DNA from: Acidimicrobiales bacterium
GTDB taxonomy: Bacteria > Actinomycetota > Acidimicrobiia > Acidimicrobiales > GCA-2861595
Assembly: GCA_030448025.1 (NCBI GenBank)
Contig: JAUJNQ010000001.1
Location: 58,513 to 122,512 of the forward strand
Reading direction: 5' to 3'
Length of the DNA stretch: 64,000 nt
Every line of letters starts with the position of its first letter. Position 1 is the stretch's first letter. Shown here in pieces: positions 52,411 to 62,266 of the stretch. The notes under the pieces were generated by a model. The model saw only the letters and a list, made by a program, of their open reading frames with translations. It was not told where the DNA came from and did no database searches. A program made the translations under genes and the position numbers.

Positions 52411-52767
52411 GTGAGCGAGCCGAGGGACGTGGTCGAAGGGGCCGGACCGAAGGCACCCGAGGTGGGCTTCGACGAGCTGGCCGACGCGCTGGAGTCGGGA
52501 GCGCCTCTGGTCGACGTGCGGATGCCCGACGAGTACGCGGTGGTCCACGTTCCGGAGGCGGTGCTCATCCCTCTGCCCGAGCTCGCCACCCGCGCCCAGG
52601 AGGTGGTCAAGGACCGGCGGGTCTACGTGATCTGCGCTTCCGGTGGACGCAGCCAGGTTGCCGCCGAGGCGCTCAACAAGGCCGGCTGGGACGCGGTGTC
52701 CGTGGCCGGTGGCACCAAGGGATGGGCATCGCAAGGCCGTCCGGTGAGCCGCGGTCCGGCGGTCTAG
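52411..52767 (+). CDS. Rhodanese-like domain protein
   Basis: LVDVRMPDEYAVVHVPEAVLIPL, VYVICASGGRSQVAAEAL. Confidence 0.9.
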   Translation: MSEPRDVVEGAGPKAPEVGFDELADALESGAPLVDVRMPDEYAVVHVPEAVLIPLPELATRAQEVVKDRRVYVICASGGRSQVAAEALNKAGWDAVSVAGGTKGWASQGRPVSRGPAV

Positions 52768-52946
52768 GTGGGCCCCCGGGCAAGAAATGGCCGGGACGGG
52801 GCGGCAGGCATATCCTGTGGCCGCTCCCGGGTGGGCGAGCTTGGCTGTTGGCAAAGGACAGAGGGTACAAAAGTCGCCCGGAGGCTCCGCCGCCGGGGTG
52901 GGTCGGAAGGAGTTTCGATCGTGCTCGTGGGCAGTCGGGTCGGGAG

Positions 52947-53786
52947 ATGACCCGATGGCACCTGTCGGCCCGATCCTCCTTGTTGTTGCTCGTTCCCTTG
53001 TTGGTGGCGCTGGCCGCGGTGGCCCTGTCCCGGCCGCCGGAGGCACGGGCGGCCCAGCCGACGACCCAGGCGCTGGCGGAGGAAACCGAGGCGGACCCGG
53101 AGCTGGGCGCTCGGCTGTACCAGCGTGACTGCGTCTTCTGTCACGGGGCTGACGGAAAAGGGACGTCCCGCGGTCAGAGCCTCACCGAGGTGGGCCCCGC
53201 CGAGGCCCACTACTCCATCACCACCGGTCGCATGCCCATCGAGGACGTGGGGGACGAGCGTCGACGCCGCGAGGTCAAGTACAAGGCGGAGGAGGTCGAC
53301 GCCCTGATCGCCCACATGCGGCGCTTCCTGGCCTTCGAGCCGGAGATCCCGGAGGTCAACGTCGAGGAGGGCAAGCTGTCCGAGGGCGGCGAGGTGTTCC
53401 TGGCCGAGTGCGCCGCCTGCCATCAGTGGTCGGGGGCAGGCGGGGCCCTCCTCGGTCGAGAGGCTCCCGGCCTGAGAGAAGCGACGCCGACCCAGATCGC
53501 CTCGGCCATTCGCGCCGGCCCGCCGGGCATGCCCGGCTACGGCGAGGAGGTCATCGACGAGGAGCAGCTCAACAGCGTGGTCAAGTACGTGCTCTACCTC
53601 CGGGAGCCGCAGGATCGGGGCGGCAACGGCCTCTGGCACCTGGGACCCTTCGCCGAGGGACTCATCGCCTGGGTGGTGGGGATCGGGGTGCTGATCCTCG
53701 CCGTGCTCTGGATCGGTGAGCGGGGGACCGGTGAACCGGTGGCCGAGCCCCAGCCAAGCGAAGGCGAGGGTGGGGCGACGCAATGA
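52947..53786 (+). CDS. qcrC: Diheme cytochrome c subunit of cytochrome bc complex
   Basis: CVFCH and CAACH motifs, N-terminal signal/TM and C-terminal TM, followed by Rieske protein. Confidence 0.9.
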   Translation: MTRWHLSARSSLLLLVPLLVALAAVALSRPPEARAAQPTTQALAEETEADPELGARLYQRDCVFCHGADGKGTSRGQSLTEVGPAEAHYSITTGRMPIEDVGDERRRREVKYKAEEVDALIAHMRRFLAFEPEIPEVNVEEGKLSEGGEVFLAECAACHQWSGAGGALLGREAPGLREATPTQIASAIRAGPPGMPGYGEEVIDEEQLNSVVKYVLYLREPQDRGGNGLWHLGPFAEGLIAWVVGIGVLILAVLWIGERGTGEPVAEPQPSEGEGGATQ

Positions 53787-54637
53787 GCGCAGGCGACGAG
53801 AAGCACGAACAGCGGGCCGAGCGGGGGGCGGCCATCGCCTTCCTCGTGGCCGCCGCCGGCGCCGTGGCTCTCGGGTTCGTCTACGCAGGGGGCGGACAGC
53901 CCCAGGCCGAGGGCCTGCTCCTGGCGGTGTCTCTGGGCGGGATCGGGGTGGGGCTGGTGATCTGGGCCAACAAGCTCCTACCCCAGGGCCCGGTGCAGGA
54001 GCAGCGCGAGGTCCTCCCGACCAGCGACGAGGAGCGAGCGGGATTCGAGGAGGACCTGAAGGGCGCCGGGCTGGTGAAGCGGCGCACCCTGCTCGCTCGC
54101 ACGTTGGGCCTGGCCGTGCTGGCGCTGGGTGGCGCCGCCGTCTTCCCCATCCGCTCGCTCGGCCCGAGCCCCGGCAAGTCCCTCAAGCAGACGGCGTGGA
54201 AGCCGGGCATGAAGCTCGTGAACGAGCACGACGAGGAGGTGAAGGCCGGCGCCCTGTCCGTCGGCGGGTTCATCACCGTCTTCCCCGAGGGGCACACCAA
54301 GGACGCCGATGCTCAGGCCGTGATGGTGCGGGTGGCGGAGAACCAGCTCCACCCCACGGAGGAACGGGAGGAGTGGTCGCCCGAGGGCCTCATCGTCTAC
54401 TCCAAGGTCTGCACCCACGCCGGTTGCCCGGTGGGTCTCTACCAGGCGGACACCCACCAGCTCATCTGCCCGTGCCACCAGTCGGCGTTCAACGTGCTGG
54501 AGGAGGCCAAGCCCGTGTTCGGTCCTGCCACCCGCAAGTTGCCCCAGCTCCCGATCGAGGTAGGCGAGAACGGGGAGCTCAAGGCCACCGGTGACTTCTC
54601 CGAGCCCATCGGTCCCGCATTCTGGAACCTGGGATGA
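53783..54637 (+). CDS. qcrA: Rieske iron-sulfur protein
   Basis: CTHAGCPVGLY and CPCHQSAFNV motifs. Confidence 0.93.
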   Translation: MSAGDEKHEQRAERGAAIAFLVAAAGAVALGFVYAGGGQPQAEGLLLAVSLGGIGVGLVIWANKLLPQGPVQEQREVLPTSDEERAGFEEDLKGAGLVKRRTLLARTLGLAVLALGGAAVFPIRSLGPSPGKSLKQTAWKPGMKLVNEHDEEVKAGALSVGGFITVFPEGHTKDADAQAVMVRVAENQLHPTEEREEWSPEGLIVYSKVCTHAGCPVGLYQADTHQLICPCHQSAFNVLEEAKPVFGPATRKLPQLPIEVGENGELKATGDFSEPIGPAFWNLG

Positions 54638-55614
54638 CCAGAGCCCGGTGTCGCGCGTTGGCCGGCGTGGCCGTGGGGATTGTGCTCCTGGCTGCGTGCT
54701 CGAAGGCGTCACCCAACGCCCTGGAGCCAAAGGGCCCCGACGCCCGGAGCATCGCCGATGTGGCCTGGCTCATGTTCGCCATGGCCACGGCCGTCTACGT
54801 CGTGGTCGCCGGCTTCATCATCGTCGGTGCTCTTCGGGGCGCCAAGGCCTCGCGCATATCGGACAACGCCTTCATCTGGGTCGGAGGTCTTTTCGCCCCC
54901 ATTGCCATTCTGGCCATTTTGGCCGTGGTGACGGTGAAGACCACCGACTCGCTGCGAACGCCCGATCCCAACCCGTTGAAGATCGAGGCTACGGGCTTCC
55001 AGTACTGGTGGGCGGTTGAGTACCCGGACGAGAAGGTGACCACGGCCAACGAAATCCGTGTGCCTGCCGGGCGCCCGGTGGAGATCGGACTGCACAGCAA
55101 GGACGTGATACACAGCTTCTGGGTGCCCGAGCTGGCGGGGAAGGTGGACATGGTCCCAGGGCAGCGCAACGTGATCCGCTTCACGGCCGACAAGCCGGGC
55201 GAGTACCGGGGCCAGTGCGCCGAGTTCTGCGGCCTGCAGCACGCCAAGATGGCCTTCCTCGTGGTGGCCGAGGAACCCGGCGACTACGAGCGCTGGGTCA
55301 TACGCCAGCAGCGGCCCCGCTCCGGCCCGTCCAGCGAGCGGGAGGCCGCCGGTGAGCAGGTCTTCATGCGCTCCTCGTGTGCCGGCTGCCACGCCGTCCG
55401 CGGAACCGAAGCCCAGGGGACGCTGGGCCCCGATCTCAGCGACTTCGGCAGCCGCCGCACGATCGGTGCCGTGGCCGTCCCGAACACCCGAGGCCACCTG
55501 GCGGGCTGGATCGAGAACTCACAGTCCATAAAGCCCGGGAACCTGATGCCGCCGGTGCAGCTCGAGCCGGACGAGCTGCTCAATCTTATCGAGTACCTGG
55601 AGGGTCTCAGCTAG
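54634..55614 (+). CDS. ctaC: Cytochrome c oxidase subunit II with fused cytochrome c domain
   Basis: CuA motif CAEFCGLQHAKM and C-terminal CAGCH. Confidence 0.93.
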   Translation: MTRARCRALAGVAVGIVLLAACSKASPNALEPKGPDARSIADVAWLMFAMATAVYVVVAGFIIVGALRGAKASRISDNAFIWVGGLFAPIAILAILAVVTVKTTDSLRTPDPNPLKIEATGFQYWWAVEYPDEKVTTANEIRVPAGRPVEIGLHSKDVIHSFWVPELAGKVDMVPGQRNVIRFTADKPGEYRGQCAEFCGLQHAKMAFLVVAEEPGDYERWVIRQQRPRSGPSSEREAAGEQVFMRSSCAGCHAVRGTEAQGTLGPDLSDFGSRRTIGAVAVPNTRGHLAGWIENSQSIKPGNLMPPVQLEPDELLNLIEYLEGLS

Positions 55615-55616
55615 CC

Positions 55617-57542
55617 ATGACCGTCACCGAGGAGCGACCTCCGACCCCGGAGGAAGAGCACGAGGCCATCGAGATCCTCTGGGAGGAGGCGCCCGGCACA
55701 CCCGGGTTCTTCGCCAGCGTGGATCACAAGCGCATCGGCATGCGCTACATCTACACGGCCTTCATCTTCTTCTTCATCGCCGGGATCCAGGCCCTGCTGC
55801 TGCGGGCCCAGCTCACGTCACCGGACAGCCAGGTGATGGGCCCGCAGACCTACAACCAGATGTTCACCATGCACGGGACGACGATGATCTTCCTGTTCAA
55901 CACCCCCGTGCTGGCAGGGTTCGGCAACTACCTCCTCCCCCTGCAGCTGGGTACGCGCGACATGGCCTTCCCGCGGCTCAACGCCTTCAGCTACTGGGTC
56001 TTCATCCTGGCGGCCATCTTCATGTACTCCAGCTACCTGGTTGGCAGGCCCCCCGCCGGCGGTTGGTTCGCCTACGTTCCTCTCACCAACCGGGAGTACT
56101 CGCCAGGCGTGAACATGGACTTCTGGGGCCTGGGCGTCACCTTCGTGGGCATCTCCACGACGGTGGGGGCGGTCAACTTCATAGTCACCATCTTCAAGAT
56201 GCGCGCCCCGGGGATGACGCTCAACCGGATGCCCATCTTCGTGTGGTCGATCCTGGCCATGGCGGTCATGGTCATCTTCGCCGTTCCCGCCCTCACCGTG
56301 GGGACGGTGCTGCTCGAGGCCGACCGCCTGTTCGGGACCCAGTTCTATGACCCGAGCGGAGGAGGCAACCCACTCCTGTACCAGCACCTGTTCTGGTTCT
56401 GGGGTCACCCGGAGGTGTACATCCTCTTCGTTCCCGCGGCCGGGATGGTCGCAACAGTGATCCCGGTGTTCGCCCGGCGACGGTTGGCCGGTTACAAGTG
56501 GGTGGCCGCCTCCCTGGTGGCCATCTCCTTCATCAGCTTCGGCGTGTGGGTGCACCACATGTTCGCCACCGGCCTGCCGGCCCTTGCCATGTCCTTCTTC
56601 TCGGCCGCCAGCCTCATCATCGCCATTCCCAGCGGGATCCTCTTCTTCTGCCTCATCGCCACCATCTGGCGAGGTGAGGTCGAGTGGACCGTTCCCTTCC
56701 TGTTCGCCCTGGGTTGGTTCCTCATCTTCCTGCTGGGTGGCATCACCGGTGTGATGGTTTCGGTGATGCCGTTCGACTGGCAAGCTCACGACAGCTATTT
56801 CATCGTCGCCCACTTCCACTACGTCTTGAACGGTGCGGTGGTGTTCCCCATCTTCGGCGCTCTCTATTACTGGTTGCCCAAGATGACCGGCCGCATGTTG
56901 GACGAGAAGCTGGGGAAAGTGAGCTTCTGGATCATGTTCGTGGGCTTCAACCTGGCCTTCTTCCCCATGCACGTCCTGGGCCTGCTGGGCATGCCTCGGC
57001 GGATCTACACGTACAGCTCGGGTCTTGGCTGGGACACCCTCAACATCGTGATCACCGCCGGCAGCTTCATGTTCGGGCTAGGAACCCTGCTCACCCTCAT
57101 CAACTTCCTGAACAGCAAGTTCCGGGGTCAGCCGGCCGGGGGCAACCCGTGGAATGCCGACGGCCTCGAGTGGTCGACGCCCACCTCGCCCCCTCCGGAG
57201 TGCAACTTCGAGTCCATCCCGGTGGCGGCCGGCCGCCACCCACTCTGGGACAGCGAGAAGCTCGAGGAGGCGGAGTCGGGCACCGACGAGGCAACGAAGT
57301 CCATGGGACCGTCGGGCGCCCTCAACCGCCAGACACCGATCCTGTCGGGCCTGCAGTCCGGTCCCGAGGAGACCATGGAGATCCCCGAGCCCACCTACAC
57401 CCCCTTCGTGCTGGCCCTCGGGATCGCCGTGATCTTCCTGGGCCTGCTCATCCAGGCCGCACTGGTGGGCGTGCTGGGCTTGGTGGTGGCGGCCATCGGG
57501 ATAACCACCTGGTTGTGGCGGACGGAGAGTGACCTTCAATGA
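55617..57542 (+). CDS. ctaD: Cytochrome c oxidase subunit I
   Basis: HLFWFWGHPEVYILFVPAAGM, VWVHHMFATG, DSYFIVAHFHYVL; extra C-terminal TM segments. Confidence 0.96.
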   Translation: MTVTEERPPTPEEEHEAIEILWEEAPGTPGFFASVDHKRIGMRYIYTAFIFFFIAGIQALLLRAQLTSPDSQVMGPQTYNQMFTMHGTTMIFLFNTPVLAGFGNYLLPLQLGTRDMAFPRLNAFSYWVFILAAIFMYSSYLVGRPPAGGWFAYVPLTNREYSPGVNMDFWGLGVTFVGISTTVGAVNFIVTIFKMRAPGMTLNRMPIFVWSILAMAVMVIFAVPALTVGTVLLEADRLFGTQFYDPSGGGNPLLYQHLFWFWGHPEVYILFVPAAGMVATVIPVFARRRLAGYKWVAASLVAISFISFGVWVHHMFATGLPALAMSFFSAASLIIAIPSGILFFCLIATIWRGEVEWTVPFLFALGWFLIFLLGGITGVMVSVMPFDWQAHDSYFIVAHFHYVLNGAVVFPIFGALYYWLPKMTGRMLDEKLGKVSFWIMFVGFNLAFFPMHVLGLLGMPRRIYTYSSGLGWDTLNIVITAGSFMFGLGTLLTLINFLNSKFRGQPAGGNPWNADGLEWSTPTSPPPECNFESIPVAAGRHPLWDSEKLEEAESGTDEATKSMGPSGALNRQTPILSGLQSGPEETMEIPEPTYTPFVLALGIAVIFLGLLIQAALVGVLGLVVAAIGITTWLWRTESDLQ

Positions 57543-58162
57543 CGACCGTCGAGGAAGCATCCAGGGCCACCGAGAACGAGATCGCCGAGGCCCCGCGCTC
57601 CAAGCCCGGGCGCAGCACCGCGTGGTGGGGGATGGCGGTTCTGATCATGACCGAGGGCACCATCTTCGCCAGCCTGCTCTCGTCGTACTTCTTCCTCCAG
57701 GCGGCGTCCAAGGAGTGGCCCCTCGGTGGGATCGAGGCGCCCGAGCTGTCCAAGATCTCGCTGATGACCATCGTCCTGCTCGGCAGCAGCGCCCCCATGT
57801 TCTGGGCCGAGCACGGCATTCGCAAGGGTCAGGTGTGGCGGCTCAAAGCCGGCCTCATCATGGTGATCTTGATGGGCACCTCCTTCTTCGCCTTCCTCTC
57901 TCTCTACGAGTACCCGGAGCTGACCTTCGGCATGAGGGACAACGCCTACGCCTCGATCTTCTACATGACCACCAGCCTGCACGGGGCCCACGTGGTGATC
58001 GGGCTGCTGATGCTGGGGGTGGTCCTGATCAAGACCTTCCAGGGCAAGTTCACCGCCGAGCGCCACGTCACTGTCGAGGTGGTGGGGATGTACTGGCACT
58101 TCGTCGACGCGGTGTGGATCTTCGTGTTCTCCTCCCTGTACCTCTCGGCCCACCTCAAGTGA
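57539..58162 (+). CDS. ctaE: Cytochrome c oxidase subunit III
   Basis: Multi-TM; TTSLHGAHVVIGLLMLGVVLIKTF, YWHFVDAVWIFVFSSLYL. Confidence 0.94.
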   Translation: MTTVEEASRATENEIAEAPRSKPGRSTAWWGMAVLIMTEGTIFASLLSSYFFLQAASKEWPLGGIEAPELSKISLMTIVLLGSSAPMFWAEHGIRKGQVWRLKAGLIMVILMGTSFFAFLSLYEYPELTFGMRDNAYASIFYMTTSLHGAHVVIGLLMLGVVLIKTFQGKFTAERHVTVEVVGMYWHFVDAVWIFVFSSLYLSAHLK

Positions 58163-58172
58163 TCTTGGTCAG

Positions 58173-58529
58173 ATGATCTCCGACAAGGTCCGCCGCAGCC
58201 CCTTCCTCCTGTGGACGGCGGCGCTCTGGGGGATCTGGTGGTGGATGGTCCACATCACGCTGGCGTCCGGCATCGTCGACTTCACCTGCAACAAGGCAGG
58301 CACCTTGTGGACGGTGCACCTGGCCACCCTCGTCACAGGGGCGCTCACCGCGGTCGGCATATGGGTCTCCTACGGCGTGATGCGGACCTCGGGCGAGGAC
58401 GAGTCCTCCGGCTCACTGGCTGGCAACCACAGCTTCGTGGGCGTCTTCGGGGTGATCACCGGCGGCTTCTCGCTCGCTCTCATCCTGCTCGAGGGCAGCT
58501 ATGCCCTCTTCCTGAGCCCCTGTGCCTGA
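58173..58529 (+). CDS. Small membrane protein in cytochrome oxidase cluster
   Basis: Three hydrophobic segments; CNKAGTLWTVHLATLVTGAL; between ctaE and ctaG. Confidence 0.7.
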   Translation: MISDKVRRSPFLLWTAALWGIWWWMVHITLASGIVDFTCNKAGTLWTVHLATLVTGALTAVGIWVSYGVMRTSGEDESSGSLAGNHSFVGVFGVITGGFSLALILLEGSYALFLSPCA

Positions 58530-59361
58530 GCCCCTCGTCCTCGTGTCGGTGGTGCTGGTGGCCTTGGCCTACGCCCGGGGCTTCCGGAGGCTGCAGGCAA
58601 GGACGGGGCGGCGCCACGCGGGGCGGGCGGTGGCGTTCGGCGCCGGCTTGGCCGTGGTGGTGGTGATGCTCTCCGCTCCGGTGGAGCACGCCGCTCTGGA
58701 GCGGCTGTGGGCCCACATGGTCCAGCACGAGGTACTGGTTGCGGTGGCCGCACCGCTCATCATCCTGGGCAACCCCCTCCCGGCGCTGATGTGGGCCCTC
58801 CCTGCTGAGTCTCGGCGGGTGGTCGCCCCGTGGTGGCGGAAGCTGTCTCGCAGCCACGCCCGGCCCACGGGCTGGGCGGTATGGGCCACGGCGGCGTTTC
58901 TGGCGCAGACCTTGACTTTCTGGGCCTGGCATGCCCCGGACCCGTACCAAGCGGCCCTCCGGTCGGAGTGGGCCCACAGCTTGCAGCACGCCAGCTTCCT
59001 CGGCACGGCGCTGTTCTTCTGGTGGGCGGTGATCGGGGCCCGGCGGCGGTCGCTCTACGGCGGCGCCGTGGCGGCCAACTTCGCGGCTGCACTCCAAGGG
59101 GTGGCGCTGGGCGCCTTCATGACCTTCTCCGGCAGGGTCTGGTACCCCTTCTACGCCGAGCGCGTCGGCGGGAGCCTGACCCCGCTGGAGGACCAGCAGG
59201 TGGCGGGCGTCATCATGTGGGGCCCGGGGAGCATCCCCTATCTGGTGGCGGCGGTGATCCTCTTCATGGCATGGCTCGGCGGGGAGGGGGCAGGAGAGGA
59301 GAGTGGTGGACCTAGCCGGCCTGTCCCGGCGCAGGTTCCGGCCGAGGTTCGGGTTACATGA
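58522..59361 (+). CDS. ctaG: CtaG-family cytochrome c oxidase assembly protein
   Basis: ERLWAHMVQHEVLVAVAAPLIILGNPL, FWAWHAPDPYQAAL, HSLQHASFLGTALFFWWAVIG. Confidence 0.88.
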   Translation: MPEPLVLVSVVLVALAYARGFRRLQARTGRRHAGRAVAFGAGLAVVVVMLSAPVEHAALERLWAHMVQHEVLVAVAAPLIILGNPLPALMWALPAESRRVVAPWWRKLSRSHARPTGWAVWATAAFLAQTLTFWAWHAPDPYQAALRSEWAHSLQHASFLGTALFFWWAVIGARRRSLYGGAVAANFAAALQGVALGAFMTFSGRVWYPFYAERVGGSLTPLEDQQVAGVIMWGPGSIPYLVAAVILFMAWLGGEGAGEESGGPSRPVPAQVPAEVRVT

Positions 59362-59404
59362 GCGCTCGGACCAACGGGCCGAGCCCGGTACAGGGAGGAC
59401 GGAG

Positions 59405-59779
59405 ATGAGCAGGACTCGAAGTGCCCTGGTGATGGCGGTCCTGGCCGCCACGTTGCTCGTCGCCTGCAACAGCGCCCGCAAGCCGGCGACGTCCACCATC
59501 GGAAACGCCGAGTTGGGCAAGGAGGCCATCGGGAAGTACGGGTGTGGCTCGTGCCACACCATCCCGGGCGTGAAGGAAGCCGATGCCCTGGTTGGCCCGC
59601 CCCTCACCCACTTCGCCGAGCGCTCCTTCATCGCCGGCCAGCTGGCCAACACCGAAGAGAACCTGGCCCGCTGGATCCGTGACCCCCAGGCCGTCGAGCC
59701 GGGCACGGCCATGCCCAACCTGAACGTCTCCCCCGAGGACGCCCAGAACATCGCCGCCTACATCACGACCATCAAGTAA
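59405..59779 (+). CDS. Monoheme cytochrome c lipoprotein
   Basis: Lipobox TLLVACNS; CGSCH; PGTAMPNL. Confidence 0.88.
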   Translation: MSRTRSALVMAVLAATLLVACNSARKPATSTIGNAELGKEAIGKYGCGSCHTIPGVKEADALVGPPLTHFAERSFIAGQLANTEENLARWIRDPQAVEPGTAMPNLNVSPEDAQNIAAYITTIK

Positions 59780-59856
59780 TCAGCTCGGAAGCAGAGCTTC
59801 CTCGCTGAGCTTGCTTCGCCCTCGGCGCACGGCGCCTCGACCGAGCTTGATCGTGC

Positions 59857-59874
59857 CTCCGCCGACCGGCGGAG
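59857..59874. terminator. Possible bidirectional terminator hairpin between convergent genes
   Basis: CTCCGCCG-AC-CGGCGGAG perfect inverted repeat; additional hairpins GGAAGC-AGA-GCTTCC and GGCGCC-TCC-GGCGCC nearby. Confidence 0.45.
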
Positions 59875-59954
59875 CCGGCTCGGCTCCGGCGCTGCTTCTT
59901 CTCTGACCGGCATCCGGCGGGGGCGCCTCCGGCGCCTTCGAGCGGCCGCCGGAA

Positions 59955-61418
59955 TCAGTGGGTGGCGGTCTTCTCTCGTTCCTTGTGGCCGTTCCCGTCG
60001 GTGGCCTCGATCTTGCCGATCGCAATGAATGGCTCTCTGGCCTCTTCTTGCTCCTCGAGGAGGTGCTCGGCCCCGGCCAGATCCTTGCAGACTTTGTACG
60101 TAATCAGGCCCACGCCGAGGGGCAGTACCACCAGCAGGATCTGCAGGCCTCGCACCACGGCGACGATGGAGAGGTCCATCTGCTGAGAGAAGACGTCCTG
60201 GGCGCCGGCCAGGGTGAGCACGACGTAGAAGGTGAGCACGCCGGTGCCGATGGCGGTGCGCACGGGCCGGTAGCGCGGCCGGTCGAGCAGGTTGTGATCA
60301 TCACGATCCCGTGTGACGCGGGCCTCGATGAAGGGCCACATGTAAAGGAGCGCGAAGGTGATGCCCGGCATGAGCACGGAGGGGAAGAAGGGGTTGGCGA
60401 TCGTCTTCCCGAAGGCCCGGACCTCCCATGCCGGAAAGACACGGAGGGCCCCCTCGATCCAGCCCAGGTACCAGTCGGGCTGGGCTGCCGTGCTCACCGA
60501 AGCGGGATCGAACGGTCCGTAGAGCCACACGGGGTTGATCTGGGCCAGTCCGCCCAGGGCCGACAGCGCCGCCAGGAGGAGGCAGAACAGGGCCATGCTG
60601 CGGGCGGTGTAGGTGGGCCACAGGTGGGAGCCCACCACGTTGCGCTCGGTGCGTCCAGGGCCGGGGAACTGGGTGTGCTTCTGGCGCCACAGGATGGCCA
60701 GGTGAGCCCCGAGCAGCATGGCGATGGCCGCGGGCACGAGCAGGATGTGGATGACGTAGAGGCGCCCGATGATGTCGTGGGCCGGGAACTCTCCCCCGAA
60801 GATCAGCGATGCCAGCCACTCCCCGAGGACGGGGATGGAAAGCACGATGGCGTACATGATGTGCAGGCCCGTCCCGGACAGCAGGTCGTCGGGCAGCGAG
60901 TAGCCGGTGAAGCCGTTGGCGATGGCCAGCACCAGGAGGGTGACCCCGATCATCCAGTTCAGCTCGCGGGGCTTGCGGAAGGCGCCCGTGAAGAACACGC
61001 GGCACATGTGGGTGATGAGGGCGGCCACGAAGAGCAGCGCGGCCCAGTGGTGGATCTGGCGCATCACCAGTCCGGCCCGAACGTCCCAGCTGAGCTCGAT
61101 CACCGAGCGGTAGGCCTCGGACATCTCCACGCCCCGGAGCGGCCCGTACTTGCCGTTGTAGACGACCTCCCCGGTGCTGGCGTCGAAGAAGAAGGTGAGG
61201 AAGATACCCGTCACCACCAACACGATGAAGCAGTACATGGCCAGCTCACCGAGCATGAACGACCAGTGGTCGGGGAAGACCTTGTTGAGCGCGGTGCGGG
61301 CGAAGCGGGAGACGCCGAGGCGGTCGTCGGACCAGCGACCGACCCGCCTACCCTTCATCTCGTCTGTGGCTGGGCGGCGTTCGGTCTTGACGTCCGATGC
61401 GGGCATGTCGGCGCTCAT
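59955..61418 (-). CDS. qcrB: Cytochrome b subunit of bc complex
   Basis: DHWSFMLGELAMYCFIVLVVTG, RQIHHWAALLFVAALITHMCRVFFTGAFRKPRELNW, GYSLPDDLLSGTGLHI, HILLVPAAIAMLLGAHLAIL. Confidence 0.95.
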   Translation of the reverse strand: MSADMPASDVKTERRPATDEMKGRRVGRWSDDRLGVSRFARTALNKVFPDHWSFMLGELAMYCFIVLVVTGIFLTFFFDASTGEVVYNGKYGPLRGVEMSEAYRSVIELSWDVRAGLVMRQIHHWAALLFVAALITHMCRVFFTGAFRKPRELNWMIGVTLLVLAIANGFTGYSLPDDLLSGTGLHIMYAIVLSIPVLGEWLASLIFGGEFPAHDIIGRLYVIHILLVPAAIAMLLGAHLAILWRQKHTQFPGPGRTERNVVGSHLWPTYTARSMALFCLLLAALSALGGLAQINPVWLYGPFDPASVSTAAQPDWYLGWIEGALRVFPAWEVRAFGKTIANPFFPSVLMPGITFALLYMWPFIEARVTRDRDDHNLLDRPRYRPVRTAIGTGVLTFYVVLTLAGAQDVFSQQMDLSIVAVVRGLQILLVVLPLGVGLITYKVCKDLAGAEHLLEEQEEAREPFIAIGKIEATDGNGHKEREKTATH

Positions 61419-61460
61419 TGTTGTTCACCGCCGAGCCCCTCGCCAGCCAACCCACCCCGT

Positions 61461-61622
61461 TCACGGAGTGGGCCTGCCGATGCCCTCCCCGGCCCCCGAC
61501 TCGTCATCGTCCATGAGCTCGTTCTCGAGGGCCTCTCGACTGGTCACGGGGTCGTCACCCTGTCGACCGGCCTCCTCCCGCAGCTCGTCCTGGGTCGCCT
61601 GCTCGGGGTCTGTGTCGTCCAT
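61461..61622 (-). CDS. Small acidic protein (53 aa), not in the ORF track
   Basis: MDDTDPEQATQDELREEAGRQGDDPVTSREALENELMDDDESGAGEGIGRPTP*. Confidence 0.45.
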   Translation of the reverse strand: MDDTDPEQATQDELREEAGRQGDDPVTSREALENELMDDDESGAGEGIGRPTP

Positions 61623-61638
61623 GGCAATCTTCTAATCC

Positions 61639-62232
61639 ATGTCGGGCCCCTCCATCGCCATCGTCCTCTTCCCGGACGTGGAAGAGCTGGATTGGGTGGG
61701 TCCGTGGGAGGTACTGGCGGCCTGGGCCCGGACGTGGTCGGGTGACGGTGTCTCGGTGTTCACCGTGGCCGACGAGGACGGCGTGATCACGTGCGCCAAC
61801 GGTGCCCGGGTACTGCCCGACCACACGTGGGAAACCGCCCCGGCATTCGACGTTGTGGTGTGGCCTGGTGGGCCCGGGGTGTCCGCCCAACTGGGTCGAG
61901 ATGCGGTCCGGTCCCGCCTGCGAGAGGCGCGGCAGGCCGGCGTGCTGGTGACCAGCGTGTGCACCGGCTCCCTCGTCCTGGCCGACGCCGGGGTTCTGGA
62001 CGGCCGGCCTGCCACAACCTATTGGGCGTCGATGGAGCAACTGACCTCGCTCGGCACCGGGATCGAGCCCCGACCCGACGCCCGCTTCGTCGACGACGGG
62101 GAGGTGGTCACCGCGGCAGGGGTGTCGGCGGGGATCGACATGGCTCTCCACCTGGTCCGCCGGCTCCACTCCGAGCAGCGGGCTCGGGAGGTGCGCCGGC
62201 ACATCCAGTACGATCCCGAGCCTCCGGTCTGA
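61639..62232 (+). CDS. DJ-1/PfpI (GATase1-like) family protein
   Basis: IAIVLFPDVEELDWVGPWEVL, VVVWPGGPGV, VTSVCTGSLVLADAGVLDGRPATTYW. Confidence 0.9.
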   Translation: MSGPSIAIVLFPDVEELDWVGPWEVLAAWARTWSGDGVSVFTVADEDGVITCANGARVLPDHTWETAPAFDVVVWPGGPGVSAQLGRDAVRSRLREARQAGVLVTSVCTGSLVLADAGVLDGRPATTYWASMEQLTSLGTGIEPRPDARFVDDGEVVTAAGVSAGIDMALHLVRRLHSEQRAREVRRHIQYDPEPPV

Positions 62233-62266
62233 GTCCACTCGCCTGATCGACCGGCCACACCTGACC

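Noticed and set aside
55818-56972. 384-aa minus-strand ORF over ctaD
   Set aside because: Low-complexity His/Glu/Gly shadow; ctaD is unambiguous.
59958-61745. 595-aa plus-strand ORF over qcrB
   Set aside because: Shadow ORF; qcrB on the minus strand has full family motifs.
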